Assembly (NCBI RefSeq): GCF_029167375.1
Contig: NZ_JARFTP010000001.1
Span: 186,001 to 250,000, forward strand
Length of the DNA stretch: 64,000 nt
DNA from: Tsukamurella sp. 8F
GTDB lineage: Bacteria > Actinomycetota > Actinomycetes > Mycobacteriales > Mycobacteriaceae
Direction: 5' to 3'
Shown here: positions 57,224 through 64,000 of the stretch, piece after piece
How positions within the stretch are numbered: position 1 is the stretch's first letter
How the letters are laid out: every line of letters begins with the position of its first letter
Notes under the pieces: generated by a model
The model's input: only the letters and a program-made list of their open reading frames with translations
Databases searched by the model: none
What the model was told of the DNA's origin: nothing
Position numbers and translations under genes: made by a program

Positions 57224-57826
57224 ATGTCACGGCAGGTCCAGCAGCGTCGGGCACCGACGGTCGGGCGCCCGGAGGTGACCTCACTGGGAGATATCGAGCG
57301 GGCGGCGTTCCGCCTGTTCGCCGATCGCGGGTTCGAGAAGACGACGATGGCTGCGATCGCAGCGGAGGCGGGGGTCTCCCGGCGGACCCTCTTCCGCTAC
57401 TACCCCTCCAAGAACGACATCCCGTGGGGGCAGTTCGACCAGACCCTGACGCACCTGCGTGAACTCCTCGCCGCCGCGGATCCGGAGCTGCCGTTGTTCC
57501 AGGCGGTCCACGACTGTGTGCTCGAGTTCAACCGGTTCAGGCCCGGGGTGCCGAGCCACATCGAGCGCATGGCCTTGATCCTGGGCACGCCGGCGCTCGA
57601 GGCCCATTCCGTCCTCCGCTACGGGCAGTGGCGCGCCGTGATCGCCGAGTACGTCGCCGCGCGTACCGGCACGTCGCCTTCGGATCTGCTGCCGCGGACC
57701 GTCGGTCACGTCAGCCTGGCTCTTTCGCTGTCCGCCTACGAGACGTGGCTGGCCGATCCGGAGCAGGACCTGCTGGCCCTGCTCTCCCGCGCGATGTCGG
57801 GCCTGCGAGCGTATCTGGAAGCCTGA
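57224..57826 (+). CDS. mftR: Mycofactocin system TetR regulator MftR
   Basis: The 200-residue TetR repressor has the subfamily start RRAPTVGRPEVTSLGDIERAAF. The helix-turn-helix is MAAIAAEAGVSRRTLFRYYPSKNDIPWGQFD, and the WGQFD end is typical of MftR. It is divergent from mftA. MftR family members are reported to respond to acyl-CoA, which fits the desaturase that follows. Confidence 0.94.
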   Translation: MSRQVQQRRAPTVGRPEVTSLGDIERAAFRLFADRGFEKTTMAAIAAEAGVSRRTLFRYYPSKNDIPWGQFDQTLTHLRELLAAADPELPLFQAVHDCVLEFNRFRPGVPSHIERMALILGTPALEAHSVLRYGQWRAVIAEYVAARTGTSPSDLLPRTVGHVSLALSLSAYETWLADPEQDLLALLSRAMSGLRAYLEA

Positions 57827-57886
57827 TCCCTGTTCGTTGCGCACTTATGCTGCGATCCGTGAGGATGCGACATATAGTCGATGGGT

Positions 57887-58864
57887 ATGACGGATCTCAC
57901 AGAGTTGCAGCTCCTGACCGAACTCGAACCCGTCGTCGCCGAGAATATCGACCGGCACCTGAGGGTGGCCAAGAACTGGAACCCGCACGACTACGTCCCC
58001 TGGGACGACGGGCGCGATTTCGCGGCCCTCGGTGGCGAGGACTGGTCCGTCGAGCAGTCCCCGCTGTCCGAGGTCGCCCGGGTCGCGATGATCACCAACC
58101 TCCTGACCGAGGACAACCTGCCGTCGTACCACCGGACCATCGCCGACAACTTCACCCTGGACGATGCATGGGGCGCGTGGGTGGGCCGCTGGACCGCGGA
58201 GGAGAACCGGCATGGCATCGCGATGCGCGATTATCTGGTCGCGACGCGAAGCGTCGACCCGGTCGCACTCGAGCAGGACCGGATGACGCACCTGGAGCTC
58301 GGCGTCGCAGCGCCGGACGGCTTCGGTGGCGCACTGAATCAGGTGGTGTACGTGTCGATCCAGGAGCTCGCGACCCGCATCAGTCACAGGCAGACGGCAC
58401 GGGTGTGCGACGAGCCGGTTGCGGACAGACTGCTCAAGCGGATCGCCGCAGACGAGAATCTGCACATGATCTTCTACCGCAACATCACAGGGGCGGCGCT
58501 GGACCTTGCACCGGATCAGACGATGGAGGCGATCAAGAAGATCACCACGAACTTCGTCATGCCGGGTGAGGGCAAACCCGGCTTCCGTCGCAACGGGGTC
58601 CTGATGGTCAAGCACGGCATCTACGACCTGCGTCAGCACATGGACGAGGTGCTGAAGCCGATCTTCAAGATCTGGAGGGTGTTCGATCGCGACGACCTCA
58701 CGGCGCGCGGTGAGCAGGCACGTGCGGAACTCGCCGAGTTCATGGATCAGATGGAGAAGAACGTCATCCGGTTCGAGGAGTCGCGGGCTCGCGCCGTCGA
58801 GCGCGAACGTGCCCGTGCCGCGAAGCGCGGCATCGACCCCGAGAAGGTGGCCGCCGCCGGCTGA
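57887..58864 (+). CDS. desA: Acyl-ACP desaturase (DesA-like)
   Basis: Di-iron enzyme introducing a double bond into an acyl-ACP chain, possibly for meromycolate or oleate. The 325-residue protein has LLTELEPVVAENIDRHL, VTWxxN-type helices, and the iron ligands in WTAEENRHGIAMRDYL and ADENLHMIFYRN. It looks closest to mycobacterial DesA1. ATGs at 57881 and 57887 are both possible. It lies 60 bp after mftR on the same strand and may share its control. Confidence 0.92.
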   Translation: MTDLTELQLLTELEPVVAENIDRHLRVAKNWNPHDYVPWDDGRDFAALGGEDWSVEQSPLSEVARVAMITNLLTEDNLPSYHRTIADNFTLDDAWGAWVGRWTAEENRHGIAMRDYLVATRSVDPVALEQDRMTHLELGVAAPDGFGGALNQVVYVSIQELATRISHRQTARVCDEPVADRLLKRIAADENLHMIFYRNITGAALDLAPDQTMEAIKKITTNFVMPGEGKPGFRRNGVLMVKHGIYDLRQHMDEVLKPIFKIWRVFDRDDLTARGEQARAELAEFMDQMEKNVIRFEESRARAVERERARAAKRGIDPEKVAAAG

Positions 58865-58876
58865 CGCGGCGCGGGG

Positions 58877-59839
58877 TCACGACCGCTGCAGTTCCAGGAA
58901 CTGATCCGCCGCGCGTCGCCCGGCGTCGAAGAGACGCTGCCGGTCCGCCGCGGTGAGATCGAAATCGAGCGAACCGATGCCGGTCGTGTCGATATAGACC
59001 GTGCGGCGCCCGACTCCTTCCTCGGCGAGCCGATAGCGCCCTGCGTCCTCGTTGGTCACGGTGCCGAGGCACGCCTTGACCAGATCCAGGGGGCCGCGCA
59101 CCGGACGGTCGGGCCGGTCGGCGTCGGGCTCGGCCGAGAGCTTGACACCCCACGTGGGCCACCGCTCGGCCGCCCGGTCGGTGCGGTCGAAGACGGTGAC
59201 GGGGAAGTTGTCGAGCACCCCGCCGTCGACCCAGGTGCACGTACCCCGCGACGTCTCGACCTGGACCGGCCGGAAGTAGAACGGGACGGCCATCGAGGCG
59301 TGGACAGCGGGCGCGACAGGCTGCTGGTCGGCGTCGAGGCCGTACTGGTCGTAGTCCCACGGCAGGCGCACGGACACCCGTCGGGAGAGGTCGGTGACCA
59401 TCGCGACCATGTGGTAGCGCTGGTATGGCTCGAGGGAGGTTCCGGGGTCATCGGTGATACGCAGATCGGAGAACGTGTGGACTCCGGCGTCGGCGAGCAG
59501 CGGAGTCAGCCACTCCTCGAGGTAGCCGCCGGGGTGCATCCCGTCGTGTAGTAGGAGGGATATCCCGTCGCCGATGGGCCCCAGCGCGCGCTGCAGCCCG
59601 CTGCCGTCGGCGAACCGCCGGAAGTCGACGGCGTCCAGCGCGTCGCGTAGGTCGTGGAGGTCGCGGCCGGCCTTCTGGTACGCGGCGACGAGGACGCCGA
59701 CGAGCGCTCCGACGCTGGTCCCCGCTATGCGAGGGAAGTGGTGGCCGGCATCGGAGAGCGTGAGCACCGCGCCGAGGAGGGCTACACCCTTCACGCCACC
59801 GCCCTCCAGCACGAGATCGACTGCGCGCGACTCCGTCAC
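58877..59839 (-). CDS. Patatin-like phospholipase
   Basis: The 320-residue lipid hydrolase has a Ser-Asp dyad. VLEGGGVKGVALLGAVL is the oxyanion loop (Lys where Arg is common), AGTSVGALVGVLVAA carries the Ser, and WVDGGVLDNFPV the Asp. There is no signal peptide. It converges on the desaturase with a 12-bp gap. The iron-box region lies upstream of its start, which could control it too. Confidence 0.9.
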   Translation of the reverse strand: MTESRAVDLVLEGGGVKGVALLGAVLTLSDAGHHFPRIAGTSVGALVGVLVAAYQKAGRDLHDLRDALDAVDFRRFADGSGLQRALGPIGDGISLLLHDGMHPGGYLEEWLTPLLADAGVHTFSDLRITDDPGTSLEPYQRYHMVAMVTDLSRRVSVRLPWDYDQYGLDADQQPVAPAVHASMAVPFYFRPVQVETSRGTCTWVDGGVLDNFPVTVFDRTDRAAERWPTWGVKLSAEPDADRPDRPVRGPLDLVKACLGTVTNEDAGRYRLAEEGVGRRTVYIDTTGIGSLDFDLTAADRQRLFDAGRRAADQFLELQRS

Positions 59840-59917
59840 GATCTCAGGTTAGGGCATGCCGGGTCACCGGACGCCCGGTTGGCGTCGGGCGCCCGGGCAG
59901 CGCTATAGCATCGACGA

Positions 59918-59936
59918 TTAGGTTCCGCTAGCCTAA
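59918..59936. promoter_or_regulatory. IdeR/DtxR-like iron box
   Basis: The 19-bp sequence has arms TTAGG (59918-59922) and CCTAA (59932-59936) and agrees with the palindromic IdeR consensus at 16 of 19 positions (mismatches at positions 8, 9 and 14). It lies 70 bp before the Mtb12-like gene and 78 bp before the divergent patatin gene. Iron-dependent repression of one or both is likely. Confidence 0.65.
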
Positions 59937-60006
59937 TTCCCACCGAGCGCTCGCTCGGCCGATCGACGCGGCCGCGACGGCCGTCCTAGCCTGAAGGAAG
60001 ACCCTC

Positions 60007-60486
60007 GTGAGCACACTTCGGAGAATCGTTGCTACGGGTACCACCATGCTGGCCATCGGCGCCCTGTGTGCCGCGCCCGCGTCCGCCGACACGACCGTTC
60101 GGGACACGTCTGCCGGCGACCTCACGGTCACGTCCGCGACACCGTCGTCCGGCCAGCTCGAGCGTCAGGCCGCGGCGTTCTGGAACCCGGGGATCTCGTT
60201 GGACCAGAAGGTGGCCGTGAGCCGCGGGGGAGCGAAGGCACGTCCGGCGCTCGCGAAAGTGATGGAGTTCTCCAAGGTGTACGACTTCCTCTCGGCGAAG
60301 GCGCGCGTCAACGGCGTCTCGGTGAAGGGTGACACCGCCACGGCGACGATGAGTGCCGTGGTCGTCGGCTTCCCGGCCAACACCGCGACCTATCACTACG
60401 TGCGCGAAGGCGGCCTGTGGAAGTTCGACTGGAAGGCCAACTGCCAGTCGATGTCCTGCACCGGCAACCCGAACTTCGGTTACTGA
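60007..60486 (+). CDS. Secreted Mtb12-like low-molecular-weight antigen
   Basis: The 159-residue exported protein has a signal peptide (1-27, TTMLAIGALCAAPASA) and one Mtb12-family domain with LERQAAAFWNPGISLDQKVAVSRGG and YVREGGLWKFDWKANC. Two cysteines near the end could pair. The GTG at 60007 has GAAGGA upstream. The family is a cystatin-like fold of unknown role. It lies after an iron box and 22 bp before an ABC transporter. Confidence 0.85.
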   Translation: MSTLRRIVATGTTMLAIGALCAAPASADTTVRDTSAGDLTVTSATPSSGQLERQAAAFWNPGISLDQKVAVSRGGAKARPALAKVMEFSKVYDFLSAKARVNGVSVKGDTATATMSAVVVGFPANTATYHYVREGGLWKFDWKANCQSMSCTGNPNFGY

Positions 60487-60508
60487 TGGCGTCGCGCTGC
60501 CCGCTCGC

Positions 60509-61246
60509 GTGATCAGCGTCACCGGGGTGTCGAAGCGATTCGGCGGTCGCACGGTGGTGCGCGAGGCCAGCTTCGAGGTGCCGTCGGGCACCCTGACCTA
60601 CCTGCTCGGGCCGAACGGTGCGGGCAAGACGACGCTGCTTCGAATGGTGGCGGGCCTTGTACGCCCCGAGTCGGGGGAGGTGGTCGTCGACGGTATCGGT
60701 CTGGCCGATCGCCGTCGACGTGCGCCGTCGGTCGGCGTCGGACTCGGGCCGTTCTCCTGCAACCCCACGCATACCGCCGAGCAGCATCTGCGGTGGCAGG
60801 CACGCCTGCGCGGGGTCGGCGATTCGGAGGTCGTGCGCGTCCTTCGGCGGGTCGGCCTGCGTGATGTGGCGGGCCGCAGGGTCGGTGGGTTCTCGCTCGG
60901 TATGTCGCAACGGCTGGTCATCGGGTCGGCGCTGTTGGGTGCGCCCCACGTCGTCGTACTCGACGAGCCGGGGACCGGCCTCGACGTCGACGGTGTGCTC
61001 TGGCTCCGGGACCTCCTGGCCGAGCTGACCGCAGCGGGCACGACGTTGTTGGTCGCCTCGCACGACCTCACCGAGGTCGAGGCCACCGCATGCCGCGTGG
61101 TGGTGATGGGCCGGGGCAGGGTGCTCGCCGACAACAGCCGCGACGAGTTCGTGGCGCAGGGCGGCGGTCCCCGGCCGGCAGAGGCTGCCTACATCGAGAT
61201 CACCAGGGGCAGCGTCGATCACGCCGTCGGCGAGGAGGCAGGATGA
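60509..61246 (+). CDS. ABC transporter ATP-binding protein
   Basis: The 245-residue ATPase has Walker A LLGPNGAGKTTLLRM, signature GFSLGMSQRLVIGSALL, Walker B VVVLDEPGTGLDVDG and an H-loop in VASHDLTEVE. The signature lacks the usual SGGQ, as in many ABC-2 exporters of actinobacteria. The GTG at 60509 starts VISVTGVSKRFGG. The stop overlaps the permease start (ATGA). Confidence 0.93.
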   Translation: MISVTGVSKRFGGRTVVREASFEVPSGTLTYLLGPNGAGKTTLLRMVAGLVRPESGEVVVDGIGLADRRRRAPSVGVGLGPFSCNPTHTAEQHLRWQARLRGVGDSEVVRVLRRVGLRDVAGRRVGGFSLGMSQRLVIGSALLGAPHVVVLDEPGTGLDVDGVLWLRDLLAELTAAGTTLLVASHDLTEVEATACRVVVMGRGRVLADNSRDEFVAQGGGPRPAEAAYIEITRGSVDHAVGEEAG

Positions 61247-62058
61247 CGACGGGCACCGTCGGTACGACTATCGCCGACCGCCACCACCTGCGCCGCGCCG
61301 TGCGCAGTGAGCTGGCGAAACTGTCGCCGCGCAGCCCCGCTCTGAGCGTGGCGGTCCCGCTGGCCGTCTTGATCCCGCTCTCTGTGAACGCGGCCATCGC
61401 GGCGGCCGCCGCGCAGAATCGGATCGACGGTTCCGGTGGGATGGACACGAACAACTCCGCCTACTGGATCCTGGTGTTCTCGACGTTCATCCTGATGGCC
61501 GGCGCCGCGTTCTCGATGGGCGCCGAGTTCGGGAACGGCACCGTGGACACCGTGTTCGCCGCGTCGGCGCGCCGTTGGACGCTGCCGGTGGCGAAGGCGA
61601 TCGTCTTCGGAGCCGTGGCCGCAGTTGCCGGCGCACTCGCGACGCTGATCGTGGTGGGTGGGCTGCCTGTGGTGTTCCCCGAGATCTGGGGGCGGGTGGA
61701 TCTGTTCTCGGCGACCGGGGTCGCGCTCTGGTGCGGGGTCGCCTACTACATGGTCCTGGCTACGCTGCTCGGAATCGGGTCGGCTGTCTTTCTACCGCGG
61801 GCCGGTCTCGTCATGATGGGCGTCCTGCTATGGAAGTTCGGCGTCGAGACCGCGGTCACGTTCGTCCCGGGCGACGCCGGGATGCTGCTACAGCGGCTCT
61901 CTCCGTTCCGCAACGCCGAGCTCGGTGTGGGACAGATGTCCACGATCGACAGTCTTTTCGGCGGCCGTATCGGGTCACTGGCATTCTTCACGGTGCTCTG
62001 CGTAGCGGTGTTCGCGGCGGCCGTCGCCCGCCTGTCCCGTATGGACGTCATGCGCTAG
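61243..62058 (+). CDS. ABC-2 type permease
   Basis: The 271-residue membrane protein has six hydrophobic segments: about 35-55, 75-95, 115-140, 155-180, 185-205 and 245-262. FSMGAEFGNGTVDTVFAAS after the second helix is typical of ABC-2 permeases (DUF/CcmB-like). The ATG at 61243 has GAGGAGG upstream. Together with the ATPase and the Mtb12-like protein it forms a three-gene unit. The cargo is unknown. Confidence 0.9.
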   Translation: MTTGTVGTTIADRHHLRRAVRSELAKLSPRSPALSVAVPLAVLIPLSVNAAIAAAAAQNRIDGSGGMDTNNSAYWILVFSTFILMAGAAFSMGAEFGNGTVDTVFAASARRWTLPVAKAIVFGAVAAVAGALATLIVVGGLPVVFPEIWGRVDLFSATGVALWCGVAYYMVLATLLGIGSAVFLPRAGLVMMGVLLWKFGVETAVTFVPGDAGMLLQRLSPFRNAELGVGQMSTIDSLFGGRIGSLAFFTVLCVAVFAAAVARLSRMDVMR

Positions 62059-62070
62059 CGCCCCGGTGTG

Positions 62071-62772
62071 TCAGCCCGGCGGGCGGAGCGTCGCGAATTC
62101 GTCGGTCACGCGCAGATACGTGTCCTGGAACCGGTACAGGGCGGGCGGGCGACCGCCGCTGCGCCCCGATCTCGCGGTGGTGCCCGTCGCGGTGATGACA
62201 GACCGGCGGGACAGGATCCGCAGGAGATTCGTTGCGTCGACCGGATATCCGAGCACGGCGACATAGATGTCGCGCAACTCCGAGACGGGGAACTCGCGCG
62301 GCGCGAGTGCGAACCCGATGTTGGTATAAGACAGCCGCGCGGCGAGTCGTGCCCGGGCGCGGTGCACCATGACGCCGTGGTCGAAGGCGGTGTTGGGCAG
62401 GTCGTCCACGGAGTGCCATGCGGTGTCCTCCGGCAGGCGCGGCTCGGTACCTGCGCGGACCAACCCGAGGAAGACCGACGCGATCGTCCGCGATGCGCTG
62501 TCGCTGGGCGGTATCCGGTGCGGCTCGGAGAACTCCGCGAACTGTTCCAGATGGGCCACGTCCGTGAGGTCGACCTTGTCGGCGAGGAGGCGGCGCGCGG
62601 AGGTCGGCAGGTCCTCGTCCGGCCCCAGCGGGCCGCCGGGGAGGGCCCAGGCTCCCGCGGCGGGCTCCAGCGCGCGCTGCCAGAGCAGGACGGACACGCT
62701 GCCGCCGTCGACGCGGAAGACGACGGACAGGACCTCGTGGGCAGTGGGGGGCACGATGCTGGATTCTGTCAT
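62071..62772 (-). CDS. Nudix-like transcriptional regulator (NrtR type)
   Basis: The 233-residue protein has an N-terminal Nudix fold and a C-terminal winged helix (about 160-230). The Nudix box is degenerate ([13 protein letters not shown] then [11 protein letters not shown]): it lacks the paired glutamates for catalysis, as expected for an NrtR-type regulator sensing ADP-ribose or NAD-related ligands. The place before divergent nadA equals Rv1593c. The ATG at 62772 is used; an ATG 9 bp upstream is possible. Confidence 0.88.
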   Translation of the reverse strand: MTESSIVPPTAHEVLSVVFRVDGGSVSVLLWQRALEPAAGAWALPGGPLGPDEDLPTSARRLLADKVDLTDVAHLEQFAEFSEPHRIPPSDSASRTIASVFLGLVRAGTEPRLPEDTAWHSVDDLPNTAFDHGVMVHRARARLAARLSYTNIGFALAPREFPVSELRDIYVAVLGYPVDATNLLRILSRRSVITATGTTARSGRSGGRPPALYRFQDTYLRVTDEFATLRPPG

Positions 62773-62802
62773 GCGCGGCATAGCGGTGCTACTGTCGAAG
62801 GC

Positions 62803-62829
62803 AGGTTTTCGATCAGTGAGCGAAAACCT
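62803..62829. promoter_or_regulatory. 27-bp palindrome before nadA, probable NrtR operator
   Basis: The left arm AGGTTTTCGATCA (62803-62815) and the right arm TGAGCGAAAACCT (62817-62829) pair at 12 of 13 positions around one central base. It lies between the divergent Nudix regulator and nadA. It is the natural site for the neighbouring regulator to control NAD synthesis. Confidence 0.7.
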
Positions 62830-62874
62830 CCCGGCGCGGCCGGGGACCCCAGCCGAAGAACAGGAGGCAGAGCG

Positions 62875-63924
62875 ATGACCACAGCAGCATCCCTGCCCGA
62901 TACCAGCTCGCCGCTCTACGACGACATCGTCGAGGCGGGCGGCCACTATGCCGGGATCGAGCCCGACGCCCGGTGGGCCGCCGAGGTCGAGCGCCTCGCG
63001 ACCCTGCGCAACGCCACCATCCTGGCCCACAACTACGAGGTACCCGCGATCCAGGACGTCGCCGACTTCGTCGGTGACTCGCTCGCGCTGTCTCGCATCG
63101 CCGCGGAGGTCACCACCGACACGATCGTCTTCTGCGGAGTGCACTTCATGGCCGAGACCGCGAAGATCCTGAGCCCGGAGAAGACGGTGCTCATTCCGGA
63201 CCAGCGGGCAGGCTGCTCGCTGGCCGACTCCATCAAGGCGGTCGAGCTCGAGGAGTGGAAGGCCGAGCACCCGGGGGCGGTGGTCGTCTCGTATGTGAAC
63301 ACCACTGCCGAGATCAAGGCACTCACCGACATCTGCTGCACGAGCTCGAATGCCGTCGAGGTCGTGGAGTCGATCCCAGCGGACCGCGAGATACTCTTCC
63401 TCCCGGACCAATTCCTCGGTGCGCACGTAAAGCGGGTGACCGGCCGCGCGAACCTGCACATCTGGGCAGGTGAGTGCCACGTGCACGCCGGCATCAACGG
63501 CGATGAGCTCGCGCAGCAGGCGCTCGAGCATCCGGACGCCGACCTCTACGTGCACCCCGAATGCGGTTGCGCCACTTCGGCTCTGTATCTCGCGGGCGAG
63601 GGTGCCGTGCCGGAGGACCGCGTGAAGATCCTCTCGACGGGTGGCATGCTCGACGCGGCTCGTGCGACCGGCGCCAAGGAGGTTCTGGTGGCCACCGAGG
63701 TGGGAATGCTGCACCAGCTCCGACGGGCAGCGCCGGGAGTCGAGTTCCGCGCCGTCAACGACCGGGCGTCGTGCAGGTACATGAAGATGATCACCCCGGC
63801 CGCGCTGCTGCGCTGCCTCGTGGAGGGGCGCGACGAGGTGTTCGTCGACGAGGAGATGGCCGCCGCCGGCCGCGTCGCCGTGGAGCGCATGATCGGCATC
63901 GGCCGGCCCGGCGGCGGGGAATGA
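62875..63924 (+). CDS. nadA: Quinolinate synthase
   Basis: 4Fe-4S enzyme that condenses iminoaspartate with dihydroxyacetone phosphate to quinolinate. The 349-residue chain has [61 protein letters not shown] and [10 protein letters not shown], giving the cluster cysteines. The ATG at 62875 has AGGAGG upstream. The stop overlaps nadB (ATGA). Confidence 0.96.
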   Translation: MTTAASLPDTSSPLYDDIVEAGGHYAGIEPDARWAAEVERLATLRNATILAHNYEVPAIQDVADFVGDSLALSRIAAEVTTDTIVFCGVHFMAETAKILSPEKTVLIPDQRAGCSLADSIKAVELEEWKAEHPGAVVVSYVNTTAEIKALTDICCTSSNAVEVVESIPADREILFLPDQFLGAHVKRVTGRANLHIWAGECHVHAGINGDELAQQALEHPDADLYVHPECGCATSALYLAGEGAVPEDRVKILSTGGMLDAARATGAKEVLVATEVGMLHQLRRAAPGVEFRAVNDRASCRYMKMITPAALLRCLVEGRDEVFVDEEMAAAGRVAVERMIGIGRPGGGE

Positions 63925-64000
63925 CCGATCTCCTCGTCGTCGGTGCCGGTGTCGGCGGACTGACGGCGGCACTCGCGGCCGTCGAGGCGGGCCGTGACGT
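63921..64000 (+). CDS. nadB: L-aspartate oxidase NadB (3' cut off)
   Basis: Only 26 codons are visible, starting [20 protein letters not shown]. This is an FAD-binding GxGxxG fold at the very N-terminus, as in NadB, which follows nadA in related genomes (Rv1594-Rv1595). The start overlaps the nadA stop by 4 bp. The assignment rests mainly on context. Confidence 0.8.
   Translation, partial: MTDLLVVGAGVGGLTAALAAVEAGRD

Noticed and set aside
62071-63972. 633-codon minus-strand frame extending the Nudix regulator across nadA
   Set aside because: The homologous part begins at 62772; the rest is antisense of nadA.

Overview
The window is a gap-free, high-GC stretch of a mycolic-acid actinobacterium (order Mycobacteriales). 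The evidence is GTG starts with 4-bp GTGA overlaps, a mycofactocin cluster, an F420-type nitroreductase, BioB with its small BsaP partner, an Mtb12-type secreted protein and a DesA-type acyl-ACP desaturase. Gene content recalls Tsukamurella, Gordonia or Williamsia more than Mycobacterium itself; this genus guess is an inference. No rRNA, tRNA, CRISPR array, insertion sequence or prophage was seen.

Layout. (1) 1-7137 resembles the M. tuberculosis Rv2583c-Rv2578c block: rel (5' cut off), cyclophilin, metallo-beta-lactamase hydrolase, hisS, a membrane protein and a radical SAM protein. (2) 7156-11844 resembles Rv2249c-Rv2252: glpD, TetR, FAD oxidase and lipid kinase. (3) 11944-13763 holds a Trp/His/Pro-rich small secreted protein, the only long non-coding stretch (533 bp) and an MscS/CmpX-like membrane protein. 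(4) 13774-18197 has four minus-strand enzymes: DUF885, aldo-keto reductase, alpha/beta hydrolase and a YpfJ-type metallopeptidase. (5) 18364-32117 is a long plus-strand series: aspS, circularly permuted ATP-grasp/alpha-E, transglutaminase, kinase, rarA, alaS, ruvX, mltG, aroE and prepilin peptidase. (6) 32218-40913 holds a GGDEF/EAL protein, ilvA, a membrane protein, a luciferase-like monooxygenase, two TetR regulators with clear operators, a DHA2 drug exporter and an F420-type nitroreductase. (7) 40789-47739 is the treX-treY-unknown-treZ operon for making trehalose from glycogen. (8) 47777-54147 holds bioA-bioF-bioD, a secreted PAP2 phosphatase, and bioB-bsaP-DUF2567. (9) 54144-57826 is mycofactocin mftR / mftA-mftB-mftC-mftD, without mftE or mftF. 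(10) 57887-62058 holds an acyl-ACP desaturase, a patatin, and an iron-box-preceded Mtb12-like protein with an ABC transporter. (11) 62071-64000 holds a degenerate Nudix regulator and nadA-nadB, with a long palindrome between them.

How the genes connect. Several metabolic units carry their probable control sites in the gaps: TGAAC-N3-GTnCA elements at bioF and bioB (BioQ type), a 27-bp palindrome before nadA (NrtR type), an IdeR/DtxR-like iron box before the Mtb12-like gene, and two TetR operators beside the drug-exporter and nitroreductase genes. Tight translational overlaps suggest real operons for hisS, glpD, bio, tre, mft, nad and the rarA-to-aroE series.

The most unusual observations are five tandem 15-bp repeats that build an MLDEP-repeat leader on MftB, the separation of mftRABCD from mftE/F, the WHPGW-repeat secreted peptide, the iron box before the Mtb12/ABC unit, and the 34-bp operator that contains the start codons of two divergent genes.
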